Shown here: positions 43,352 to 50,955 of the stretch, in pieces | Layout of the letters: each line of letters begins with the position of its first letter | Position numbering within the stretch: position 1 is the first letter of the stretch | From: Myxococcales bacterium | GTDB lineage: Bacteria; Myxococcota_A; Polyangia; Nannocystales; Nannocystaceae | Reading direction: 5' to 3' | Assembly: GCA_020633315.1 (NCBI GenBank) | Contig: JACKDV010000007.1 | Span: 248,001-312,000 of the forward strand | DNA: 64,000 nucleotides | Translations under genes and position numbers: made by a program | The notes under the pieces: model-generated | Told to the model about the DNA's origin: nothing | Databases searched by the model: none | What the model saw: the letters and a program-made list of their open reading frames with translations, nothing else

Positions 43352-44439
43352 AGACCCTCGCAGGGCATGTCGACGGCCACGCTGCCGTCGGGACAGGTCA
43401 CGTGGGAGAAGGCGGTGCCCTCGAGCCGGGCGCCCTCGAGCCGGGCGTCACGGAGGTCCACGTCGATGAGCAAGGCTCCCCGAAGGTCGGCGTCGCGCAG
43501 ATCGGCGCCCACGAGCGAGACCTTGCGGAGCGCGGACTCACCCAGATCGAGCTCGTGCAGGTCGAAGCCATCGAGGCTCAGCTCGGCGATGGAGATCCCG
43601 TGGAGGTCGGCCCCGGTGAGGACGGCATCGTCGAGCTCCGCGTAGGCCATCGATGCCTCCCGCAGGTCCGCGTCGCGGAGATCGGCTCGGTGCAGCCTCA
43701 CCTCGTCGAGCCGGGCGCCGCCGAGGGTGGCCGCCGCGAGGTTGGCGTCGCGCAGGTCGGCGCCCCGTAGGTCGGCCCCGCGGAGGTCGGCTCCGCACAG
43801 GACGACGCCCCGGAGATCGGCATCGATGAGCTCCACGCCCGCCAGCTCGGCGCCCCCGCACTCGGCCCCGGACGCAGGCGTGCAGGCGCTGGCGAGCTCG
43901 TCCTGGCACAGACCCAGGTCGAGGGAGCCCGCCCAGGAGGGGCCGCGGACGCAGTGCCCCCCGCCGCAATCCGAGTCGTCGCGGCATACCTCCGCGCCGC
44001 CCTCGGTGTCGCACTGCGTCGCGTCCATGCAGGCCGAGCCCGGGCCCAGCGCCTCGTGCCAGCAGCACACGGTGCCCGCTCCGCAGTCCTCCGCGCCGTC
44101 GCACGCCACCTCGGCCCCGCCGCAGGCGAGCTCGTCGTCGGCGCAGTACACGGAGAAGTTGGAGCAGCACGAGCCCGCGCAGGCCTCGTCGTTGCAGCGC
44201 ACGCCGAGCTCGGCCCCCCCGAGGTAGGCGATGCCGCTCCCCTCGGCGGCGGTCGGCTCGCAGGCGTCGGGTGGGGGATCGGGGCTCCCGGTGCCGTCGT
44301 CGGAGGCGTCGCTCGTCGACGCGGCCGTGGAGCTCGTGCTCCCGCCCGTGTCGTCGAGCCCCACGGTGTCGTCCCCACACGCGGCGACCAGGAGGATGGA
44401 GGTCAAGAAGAAGCCATCGATGTCCATGGGGCTCAGCAT
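43348..44439 (-). CDS. Pentapeptide-repeat lipoprotein with Cys-rich N-terminal region
   Basis: A 363-residue lipoprotein (signal ending LVAAC). After a Ser/Thr/Asp linker comes a region of about 130 residues with roughly 20 cysteines (CAGSCCSNFSVYC, CDGAEDCGAGTVCCW, CRDDSDCGGGHC) like small surface knottins. Then about 30 pentapeptide repeats of the A(D/N)LxX type (ADLRG ADLRG ADLRD ANLAA, and so on) follow, which fold as a right-handed beta helix. It ends with one more disulfide (HVTCPDGS ... MPCEGL). Pentapeptide proteins are usually cytoplasmic; an exported lipid-anchored one is less common. Its TAG and that of topA share the same CTAG (43348-43351), inside the dyad GGGTCT-AG-AGACCC. Confidence 0.85.
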   Translation of the reverse strand: MLSPMDIDGFFLTSILLVAACGDDTVGLDDTGGSTSSTAASTSDASDDGTGSPDPPPDACEPTAAEGSGIAYLGGAELGVRCNDEACAGSCCSNFSVYCADDELACGGAEVACDGAEDCGAGTVCCWHEALGPGSACMDATQCDTEGGAEVCRDDSDCGGGHCVRGPSWAGSLDLGLCQDELASACTPASGAECGGAELAGVELIDADLRGVVLCGADLRGADLRGADLRDANLAAATLGGARLDEVRLHRADLRDADLREASMAYAELDDAVLTGADLHGISIAELSLDGFDLHELDLGESALRKVSLVGADLRDADLRGALLIDVDLRDARLEGARLEGTAFSHVTCPDGSVAVDMPCEGL

Positions 44440-44613
44440 GGCTGCGGGACGGCACCCGCTCGACTTAATCGCGGCTTAAGAAGCGCCCGGTCGGCACACG
44501 GTGTAGGTGGCGCCCGTGCTCGCCCCGACCTCCACCCGCACCGTGGTCGGGACGACGGCGAAGGCCCCCCGGGACTCGCTCCACCAGGGAGCCCGGGTCC
44601 CCGCCGGCCTCGG

Positions 44614-44910
44614 CTACCGCCCGTCGAGGCGAATGTCGAAGCCCGGGAACTCCCCCGTGGGGTCGTCCCAGATCGCCTCTACCTGATCGACCCGAGCGAA
44701 GGGCGGCCCCTCGTCGCACAGCTTCCGCAGCGCCACCAGCTCGCTCCGCGCTCCCTCGACCACCACCGACACCGAGCCGTCCTGCTCGTTGCGCACCCAG
44801 CCGCGCAGCCCGAGCGCCCGGGCCTGCTTGCGCACGAAGGCCCGGTATCCCACTCCCTGCACGCGCCCACGCACGCGGAGGCTCAGCCGGTAGGGAGTGT
44901 CGTCGTCCAT
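44614..44910 (-). CDS. acyP: Acylphosphatase
   Basis: A 98-residue acylphosphatase hydrolysing acyl phosphates such as acetyl phosphate or 1,3-bisphosphoglycerate. The signature GRVQGVGYRAFV with catalytic Arg23 and GWVRNEQDGSV with Asn41 are intact, and length is standard. The start is ATG 44910; TATGCT lies about 18 nt upstream. After the TAG the same frame stays open for 44 codons to a TAA at 44477-44479, but nothing there looks like a domain. The gene lies between the cytochrome-like pair and the pentapeptide lipoprotein, all on the minus strand; no functional link is seen. Confidence 0.93.
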   Translation of the reverse strand: MDDDTPYRLSLRVRGRVQGVGYRAFVRKQARALGLRGWVRNEQDGSVSVVVEGARSELVALRKLCDEGPPFARVDQVEAIWDDPTGEFPGFDIRLDGR

Positions 44911-44962
44911 GGCGGGACCGAGCCCGGGAGCATACCCGAGCCGCGGTCCCGCGAGGAGGGGC

Positions 44963-45883
44963 TCAGGCCGGGTTCCAGCTCGGCGCGTCGGGGGCCCCGG
45001 CCATCAGCCAGTCGATGAGGAGCTGCTGATCCTCCGCCGTGATGGGCTCGCCCCCCTCCACCGAGCAGAAGTAGTTGGGCGGCATCTGGCTGAAGTCGGT
45101 CGCCTCCAGCCGGTCCTGCATCACCTCGTAGACGGGCCGGCCCATGTAGTCGGCCTGCAGCTCGGCGATGGTGGAGAAGTGCACCTGGCCCGCGTACTTG
45201 ATCGCGCCCGCGACCACCATGGCCGAGTCGCCCAGCTCGTGGCAGCCGCAGTTGGCGGTGAGCGCCGCGCCCACGTCGGGCGGGATCTGGCCCGCGTCCA
45301 TGCCGATGTCGAAGGCGTTGGGCTCACCGGGTGCCACGTCGTCGAGGCCGCAGAGCACGATCTCGGCGGCCGTGCTGCCGCTGCCGTCACCGCTGGAGTC
45401 GCTGCCCTCGGTGTCCATCCCGCCACCGCCGCCGCCCCCGGGCAGCTCGGCGCCCGCGATCCAGCCGATGACGATCGCGTTGTCGAGCAGCACCGCGGGA
45501 TCCTCGAAGTCGGCGCCGAAGGGCATGCGCACGCCTCCTTCGTACCGCGAGGTGTCGGACAAGAGCTTGACCGCCAGGTAGCTGCCCGGCACGTTGCCGA
45601 GCTCGACCAGGGGCAGGGCGGAGACCTCCGACGGCCCGTCGATGATCTGGGCCGACACCGCGGCGCTGAGCTCGAGCCCGCCCGCCTGGGCGGAGTCGTG
45701 GCAGCCCGAGGTGTTGCAGCGCTCGTCGAATACCCGCTGCACCTCGTCGGGGATGCCGGCCCCCGAGGAGCCGCCGTCGTCGATCTTCTGCAGCTCGTTG
45801 CAGCCGCCCAGGCCGAGCGCGAGGCCCAGCGAGGCGAGGAGGGCAGGGCCCTGGCCGTGACGTGGAGCTTGGAACATGGTCAT
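44963..45883 (-). CDS. Two-module cytochrome c-like lipoprotein with non-CXXCH motifs
   Basis: A 306-residue lipoprotein (signal ending LGLGGC). It has two copies of the small cytochrome-like module. The first has RCNTSGCHD (C-x4-CH), GGLEL, SYLAVKLL, distal Met in GVRMPFG, and VIGWIAGA. A Gly/Ser/Asp linker leads to the second, with ANCGCHEL (C-x-CH), MPPNYFC and LLIDWLMAGAP. C-x4-CH is a known heme site in cytochromes c3; C-x-CH is not a standard one. The start lies 15 bp after the stop of the cytochrome/beta-barrel gene, so both are one operon. It is probably an outer-membrane-attached redox partner or a structural relative that lost heme. Confidence 0.75.
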   Translation of the reverse strand: MTMFQAPRHGQGPALLASLGLALGLGGCNELQKIDDGGSSGAGIPDEVQRVFDERCNTSGCHDSAQAGGLELSAAVSAQIIDGPSEVSALPLVELGNVPGSYLAVKLLSDTSRYEGGVRMPFGADFEDPAVLLDNAIVIGWIAGAELPGGGGGGGMDTEGSDSSGDGSGSTAAEIVLCGLDDVAPGEPNAFDIGMDAGQIPPDVGAALTANCGCHELGDSAMVVAGAIKYAGQVHFSTIAELQADYMGRPVYEVMQDRLEATDFSQMPPNYFCSVEGGEPITAEDQQLLIDWLMAGAPDAPSWNPA

Positions 45884-45898
45884 GGTCGCCTCCTCTCC

Positions 45899-47269
45899 CT
45901 ACTGCCCACCGGCGCTCGCGCTCGCCTTGGCCCGACCCTTGGGGGCCTTGATGGTGAACTGGCGCCCGAGGTTGAAGCCGAGGAAGAAGTTGAACTTGTG
46001 GAAGGGGTTGCGGCTGTCCACGCCGGGAGTGTTGAAGGGGTTGCCGCTGGCGCCACCGGGTGCATAGAGATTGGTGGCGATCTCGCGGTTGTTGGTGAAG
46101 AACACCTGGAACACGTGCTTGGCGGTCTTGAGCGAGCCGCCCAGCGCCCACGAGCCGGCCTTGGAGCCCTCGGGGTCGGAGTCGCCGCCGTTGTAGTGGA
46201 ACACGTTGGGGGTGGAGCCGTCGGGGATCGGCAGCACGTACTGCATGTCGATGCCCCAGCGCTTCTTCTTGTCCACCCACACGGTGGAGGCCAGGCCCAT
46301 CGTCATCGTGTCGCGACGGTCCTCGGCCGGCACCGGGTTGCCGTCGCCGAAGTCGACCAGCACCCGCGCGTCGTGGTTGGTGTTGAGGTGGTAGCCCACC
46401 ACCAGCATGGTGCTCCAGCGGTCGAACCACAGCCGGCTCACCATGAGCTGGAAGTCGCCCACCCAGGGGTTGGCCACGTCGAAGTCCCGCAGGTAGGACA
46501 GGGCCGCGTAGCCGCCGAAGCTCAGGGCCTGGCCGTCCTCCTGGCGCAGCGGCACGTACTTGAGGCCCAGCTCGTAGGTCTTGCGCGAGCCGGCGCGGCG
46601 CAGCTGCACGTCGAGGCCGTCGATGATGCCGTAGCTCAGGCCCATGGCCATCGAGGCGCCGCCGTCGAGGCCGAAGGCGCCGCGCTCGGTGCCGATGCGG
46701 CCGAAGCGGTGATCGATGCGGTACTGCAGGGTGCGCTTGCCCAGGGTGGTGGTGGTGGGCAGGGTGACCTGCGTGGTGCCGTGGAAGGGCTTGCGCCCCT
46801 TGGGCGTGGCTCCGCCTCCGTCGTCGACCCCGCCGCTGCTCGGTCCCGTGCCGCCGCCGTCGGTCGGCGTGCTGGTCCCGCCTCCGCCCCCGGCGTCGGC
46901 GGGCAGGGCCGAGATCCAGTCCGCGATCACCTGGAGCTGCTCGGCCGGCAGCGGGTCGTCGCCCATCGGCATGATCTCCCCCTCCATCCCGTCGCCGCCC
47001 TTCATCTTGAGCAGCAGGTAGGAGGCATCGGGGTCGCCGGGGACGACCAGGGGCTTGCCGTTGGCGGCCGAAGGGATCCCCACGAGGCTGGACAGCGGGA
47101 CGTCGAGGTCGACCTCGGAGGGGTCCGAGGCCGGGTTGCCTCCGCCCGAGTGGCACGAGGTGCACCACTCGTCGAAGATCTCCTTGACCTTGGCCTCCTC
47201 GGGAGGTGCCTCGGGAGCGCTGTACAGCAGGGTCGTGAGGGCGATGGCTACAGTAGAGGGCACGGCCAT
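45899..47269 (-). CDS. Cytochrome c domain fused to an outer-membrane beta-barrel (DUF5777-like)
   Basis: A 456-residue exported protein: signal peptide, then a cytochrome c module with canonical CTSCH and distal Met (EIMPMGDDPLPAEQ, closing helix VIADWISALPA). A Gly/Thr/Asp linker (about 125-155) follows, then a C-terminal domain of alternating strands (RTLQYRIDHRFGRIG, MGLSYGIIDGLDVQLRR, YELGLKYVP, LASTVWVDKKKRWGIDMQYVLPI) ending FNLGRQFTIKAPKG. That half resembles the DUF5777-type barrel often coupled to cytochromes. The fusion would place a heme domain beside a barrel, suggesting electron transfer across or at the outer membrane. It is first in an operon with the two-module cytochrome-like lipoprotein. 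Redox role is inferred. Confidence 0.8.
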   Translation of the reverse strand: MAVPSTVAIALTTLLYSAPEAPPEEAKVKEIFDEWCTSCHSGGGNPASDPSEVDLDVPLSSLVGIPSAANGKPLVVPGDPDASYLLLKMKGGDGMEGEIMPMGDDPLPAEQLQVIADWISALPADAGGGGGTSTPTDGGGTGPSSGGVDDGGGATPKGRKPFHGTTQVTLPTTTTLGKRTLQYRIDHRFGRIGTERGAFGLDGGASMAMGLSYGIIDGLDVQLRRAGSRKTYELGLKYVPLRQEDGQALSFGGYAALSYLRDFDVANPWVGDFQLMVSRLWFDRWSTMLVVGYHLNTNHDARVLVDFGDGNPVPAEDRRDTMTMGLASTVWVDKKKRWGIDMQYVLPIPDGSTPNVFHYNGGDSDPEGSKAGSWALGGSLKTAKHVFQVFFTNNREIATNLYAPGGASGNPFNTPGVDSRNPFHKFNFFLGFNLGRQFTIKAPKGRAKASASAGGQ

Positions 47270-47404
47270 GCTCGCGCCCAGGATACGTCAATCCGCCACT
47301 CCGAGACAGCCGCAGAGCCGGTCGGAGGCGGCGCTCGGCGCCGGCGCGCCGTCGCGCATCACGGAGGATGAGCGGCCACGGGCTTTGGGGTAGCATCCGA
47401 GCCC

Positions 47405-48187
47405 ATGCGATCGTCGCGTCCAACTGCCCCCATCGGGGTGCTCGTTGCCCTGTCGTTGCTCTGGGTCCCCATCGCTTGTGACAAGGGCAAGCCCGCGGAG
47501 GGCGAGGCCAAGGCCGAAGGCGGCGAGGCCAAGGCCGGAGGCGGCGAGGCCAAGGCGGAGGGCGGCGAGGCCAAGGCCGACGACGCCGCGCCGGCGGAGG
47601 GCAGCGGATCCGGGGCGGGCGCCGAGGAAGGCGACGGAGCGGCGGGCTCGGGCGGAGCGGCGGGCACGGGCGGGGCCGGAGGCTCCGAAGGCGGTGCGGC
47701 CTCCGCCGAGGGCGGCGATCCGGCGGGATCCGGCGGGCCCGCGGCGGGCGACAGCGGCGGGGAGGAAGGCGGCGACGAGGGCGGGACCACCGGGGGCGGC
47801 ACCGACACGGCGGCGCTGCTCAAGGAGGTCACCAAGACCCGCACCAAGGATGCGCGCGCGCTCGAGGCCCTGGCCGAGGCCGAGGCCGCGGGCGTGGAGG
47901 TGAGCGAGCTGGCCAAGGCCGCCAACACCCGGGGCGAGCGTCTGTACGCCACCCCCGATCGCGCCAAGGCCTTCTTCCAGTGGGCCAACGACAAGGACGA
48001 GAAGTACCCCAACGCCGCCTTCAACCTGGCCAAGCAGGCGGCGGTGCTCGGCGAGCTCGAGGAGGCCAAGACCTGGCTCACGGTCGTCCACGAGCGCAAG
48101 GGCAACAAGCTCCTCAAGCAGATCGACTTCGACCCCATGTGGGAGATCCTCAAGGACGATCCCGACGTGCGGGCCCTGCTCAAATGA
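47405..48187 (+). CDS. Gly/Ala/Glu-rich lipoprotein with helical C-terminal repeats
   Basis: A 260-residue lipoprotein (signal ending VPIAC). The first 110 mature residues are low-complexity: an EGGEAKA repeat coded by 21-bp units (about 47514-47578), then Gly/Ser/Ala. The C-terminal 120 residues are helical with TPR-like features (EALAEAEAAG, AKAFFQWANDKDEKYPNAAFNLAKQAAVLGELEEA read in pieces). TAGCAT at 47391-47396 is 8 nt before the ATG, a leaderless-type spacing. It overlaps the phosphatase start by four bases. The function is unknown; the repeat region is probably an extended periplasmic or surface spacer. Confidence 0.75.
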   Translation: MRSSRPTAPIGVLVALSLLWVPIACDKGKPAEGEAKAEGGEAKAGGGEAKAEGGEAKADDAAPAEGSGSGAGAEEGDGAAGSGGAAGTGGAGGSEGGAASAEGGDPAGSGGPAAGDSGGEEGGDEGGTTGGGTDTAALLKEVTKTRTKDARALEALAEAEAAGVEVSELAKAANTRGERLYATPDRAKAFFQWANDKDEKYPNAAFNLAKQAAVLGELEEAKTWLTVVHERKGNKLLKQIDFDPMWEILKDDPDVRALLK

Positions 48188-48714
48188 GCGAGACCAGCCG
48201 CGCCGACGGGCGTCGAGGCGTGCTGTTCGTGTGCCACGCCAACATCTGTCGCTCGCCGCTGGCGGCCGGGGTGTTCCTGCACCTGGCCCGCGAGCAGGGC
48301 GTGGACGCGCGCTTCGACGTGGACAGCGCGGGCGCCTGGGCGGCCGAGGGCATGGCTCCGCATCCGCTGAGCGTGGACGCGGCGCGTCGTCACGGCATCG
48401 ACGTGGAGCTGCTGGGCGAGGGCTCGCGCTCGCTGGTGCCCGACGATCTCGATCGCTTCCTCGACATCGTGGTGATGGATCGCCGCAACCTCGCCGACGT
48501 GGAGCGGCTGCGGCGGATCTCCGCGTTCGGCCCGGTGGTGGGGGGCTCGGCCCGGATCTCGCTGCTGCGGCGCTACCACGATCCGCGGGCCAAGGGGCGC
48601 GACGCCGACGTGCCCGATCCGGTGCGGGGCGGTCCCGAGCAATTCGAGGCGACCTACCAGATCATCGAGGCCGGCTGCCGGGCGCTGCTGCGGACGCTGC
48701 TCGAGGACGGCTGA
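48184..48714 (+). CDS. Low-molecular-weight protein tyrosine phosphatase
   Basis: A 176-residue LMW-PTP with the catalytic P-loop VCHANICRSP (Cys17, Arg23, CX5R) and the general-acid loop VPDPVRGG near the C-terminus. VDSAGAWAAEGMAPHP is also family-typical. Members dephosphorylate tyrosine kinases of exopolysaccharide export (Wzb-type) or arginine on proteins (YwlE-type). No BY-kinase or polysaccharide genes are adjacent, so which type applies is open. ATG 48184 overlaps the lipoprotein stop (ATGA). Cytoplasmic. Confidence 0.92.
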   Translation: MSETSRADGRRGVLFVCHANICRSPLAAGVFLHLAREQGVDARFDVDSAGAWAAEGMAPHPLSVDAARRHGIDVELLGEGSRSLVPDDLDRFLDIVVMDRRNLADVERLRRISAFGPVVGGSARISLLRRYHDPRAKGRDADVPDPVRGGPEQFEATYQIIEAGCRALLRTLLEDG

Positions 48715-48751
48715 GCGTCGTCGAAGCCCCAACGGCGAGCTCGAGGTCCTG

Positions 48752-48967
48752 GTGCGCTACGCCGACGGCGAGCACGACGGCGGCTACTTCACCGGGTACG
48801 AGGACGGCACGCCCCAGTCGGAGATCGAGTGGCGCGCGGGCAAGCACCACGGGATCTCCAAGGCCTGGGACAGCGACGGGGTGATCCTGGCGGCCAAGCG
48901 CTGGGAGGACGATCGCGTGATCGAGATGTGGATCCACGACGCCCAGGGCAACGCCCGGCGGATGTGA
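48752..48967 (+). pseudogene. MORN-repeat fragment, probable 5'-truncated remnant
   Basis: The frame codes RYADGEHDGGYFTGYEDG, then WRAGKHHGISKAWDSDG, typical MORN-2 repeats (as in the YwqK family of antitoxin-like proteins). MORN-like sequence already begins upstream of GTG 48752 (NGELEVLV), and the open frame runs back into the end of the phosphatase gene without an ATG. So either the start is at GTG 48752 inside the repeat, giving a 71-residue protein, or this is the tail of a once longer MORN gene. The stop is TGA at 48965-48967. Confidence 0.5.
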
Positions 48968-48991
48968 GGGGCGGGCATGGGGCGGCGCCGG

Positions 48992-49807
48992 CTACCGCAC
49001 CAGCACGCCGGCGTAGCCCACCACGCGATCGTAGTCGCCGCTGCGCTCGCCCGAGTTGCCGTAGCGCACCAGCTCGGCCTCGCTCGCCCCCAGGGCCCGT
49101 GCGGCGAACAGGGCGACGGTGGTGGGGACCACCCCGCACATGCTGATGCCATGGCCACGCACCGTTCGCAGCAGGCCCTCGGGGTCGAGCGCCTGCACGC
49201 GCTCGAGGGCCAGGCGGTCGAGCACCGCCGCGTCCTCGGCCGAGATGTAGTGCGACATGTCCGTGCTCGCCACCAGCAGCACGGGCTCGTCGCTGTCCCG
49301 GACCACCCGCGCCAGCCCCTCGCCCATGGCCCGGCAGGTCTCCACGTCGAGCCCGGCCAGGCACAGCGCTGCGATCCGCAGCCGCGGCTGGCGGGCGAGG
49401 GCGAAGGGCAGGTGCACCTCGATGGCGTGCTCGCGGCGGTGGGCGGCGCGATCGAGCTGGGCCCCGCAGTGCTCGCGCAGCCCGGCCACGAGATCCTCGT
49501 CCACCGGCACCACGCCGGTGGGCAGCCGCCAGCCGCCGTCGGGCCACAGCGAGCGCGGCACCCCCAGCCCGGTGTGGTTGGGGCACATCAGCACCACCCG
49601 CGGCGGCACCACGGTGCGGGCGTAGGTCTCGCCCAGGATCGCCCCGCTGTACACGTAGCCGGCATGGGGCCCCACCAGGGCGAGGGCGGGCCGGGGCTCC
49701 ACCGCCGGGCCCATCAGCTCGGCCACCTCGGCCCGCAGCCGGCGGGGATCCCCCGGGTAGAAGCGGCCGGCCACCGCTGGCTCACGCACCATCTCGGTCG
49801 TTCCCAT
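48992..49807 (-). CDS. MEMO family protein (AmmeMemoRadiSam protein B type)
   Basis: A 271-residue MEMO1-fold protein with the conserved putative metal site: GPHAGYVYSG, CPNHTGLG, HAIEVHLPF and STDMSHYIS, plus CGVVPTTV. MEMO resembles class III extradiol dioxygenases and binds iron or copper. In many bacteria it is encoded beside AMMECR1 and a radical SAM protein, but neither is present here. The ATG 49807 start is followed by VREPAVAGRFYPGDP, the classic family beginning. It diverges from pssA across 160 bp. The biochemical role is not established for the family. Confidence 0.9.
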   Translation of the reverse strand: MGTTEMVREPAVAGRFYPGDPRRLRAEVAELMGPAVEPRPALALVGPHAGYVYSGAILGETYARTVVPPRVVLMCPNHTGLGVPRSLWPDGGWRLPTGVVPVDEDLVAGLREHCGAQLDRAAHRREHAIEVHLPFALARQPRLRIAALCLAGLDVETCRAMGEGLARVVRDSDEPVLLVASTDMSHYISAEDAAVLDRLALERVQALDPEGLLRTVRGHGISMCGVVPTTVALFAARALGASEAELVRYGNSGERSGDYDRVVGYAGVLVR

Positions 49808-49967
49808 CGCCGTCCATCCCGTGCTCGTGACCTCGATCCTTCGTTAGCACGCGCCCCGGGGCCCCTCAACCGGGTCGACGCCGCGGATCTTGCGTGCGAG
49901 CCCCTCACCGCTGGTCGCCCCCCGCGGTTGCTCGTCAACGGCGGTTGCTGGTCTACTGGCCGCGCCC

Positions 49968-50852
49968 ATGTCGCTCAACCGCATGCTCCGCTACCTGGCG
50001 CCCAACCTCGTCACCTCCCTGGGCATGGTGTTCGGGCTGCTGTCGATCGTGGCCGCCCTCGAGCAGCGCTTCGCCGACGCGGGCTGGCTCATCGTGTGGG
50101 CGGTGCTGCTCGATCGCGTGGACGGCCTGGTCGCCCGCCTGCTGCGCGCCACCAGCTCGTTCGGCGTGCAGATGGACTCCTTCGCCGACGCGATCAACTT
50201 CGGCGTGGCCCCGGCGGTGCTGGTCTACGCCACCCTGGGCTCGATCCCCGAGCTGGGCCTGCACACCGGCGCCGGTCGGTGGCTGCTGCTGGGCTCGTGC
50301 GCGGTGTGGATGCTCGCCAACGTGTTCCGCCTGGCCAAGTTCAACGTGATCAGCGAGGACCCGGGCGGCGGCCCCAAGATGTTCTTCGGCGTGCCCACCA
50401 CCCTGGCCGCGGGCACCCTGGTGATCTGGTACCTGGTGTTCCTGCAGTACACCCCGCTGGGGGTGTCCACCGGGCAGGCCGAGCTGATGCGAGGGCCGCG
50501 GCTGCTGGGCGACGCGATGCTGCCGATGTCGGTGTGGGGCTACCTGCCGGCGGCGATGCTGGTGGGGGCGTTCTTGATGGCGTCCAACCTGCCCACGCCC
50601 AAGCTCGGGCGCTTGGGCAGCAAGGCGCTCACCGTCTTCGTGCTCGCCAACGCGGCGGCCGGCTTCGTCTGCGGCTTCGCCCGCGTGCTGCCCGAGTACA
50701 TGGCGCTCATGCCCAGCACCTGGCTGCTGGTGTCGCTGGTGTGGGGGCAGGTGTCGTCGCAGGCCCGCACGCTGCAGCCGCCCAGCTTCCTGCCCGCCGA
50801 GGAGCCCGAGCCGGTCGAGCCGGCCGGCGAGGACCAGACCAGCTCGGCCTGA
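49968..50852 (+). CDS. pssA: CDP-diacylglycerol--serine O-phosphatidyltransferase
   Basis: PssA makes phosphatidylserine, the precursor of phosphatidylethanolamine, in the inner membrane. The 294-residue product has the complete CDP-alcohol phosphotransferase motif DGx2ARx8Gx3Dx3D (DGLVARLLRATSSFGVQMD, SFAD) and about eight hydrophobic helices, the subclass II (membrane) type. The C-terminus is acidic and Pro-rich. ATG 49968 gives MSLNRMLRYLAPNLVT, the usual start. TCTACT lies 10 nt upstream. The neighbouring genes are unrelated; psd, its usual partner, is not in the window. Confidence 0.94.
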   Translation: MSLNRMLRYLAPNLVTSLGMVFGLLSIVAALEQRFADAGWLIVWAVLLDRVDGLVARLLRATSSFGVQMDSFADAINFGVAPAVLVYATLGSIPELGLHTGAGRWLLLGSCAVWMLANVFRLAKFNVISEDPGGGPKMFFGVPTTLAAGTLVIWYLVFLQYTPLGVSTGQAELMRGPRLLGDAMLPMSVWGYLPAAMLVGAFLMASNLPTPKLGRLGSKALTVFVLANAAAGFVCGFARVLPEYMALMPSTWLLVSLVWGQVSSQARTLQPPSFLPAEEPEPVEPAGEDQTSSA

Positions 50853-50955
50853 GCACGGGGCTCCGCGGTGGAGGGGCAGACGGGCTCGGCCCGGCGTACG
50901 GGCTCGCGTCGCGTCGCGTCGTAGGCTCGCGCTTGCGTCGTCGGGCGCGTGGGCG

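Noticed and set aside
44477..44613. In-frame extension after the acylphosphatase stop (44 codons to TAA)
   Set aside because: Acylphosphatases normally end where this one does, and long open stretches are expected by chance at this GC content.
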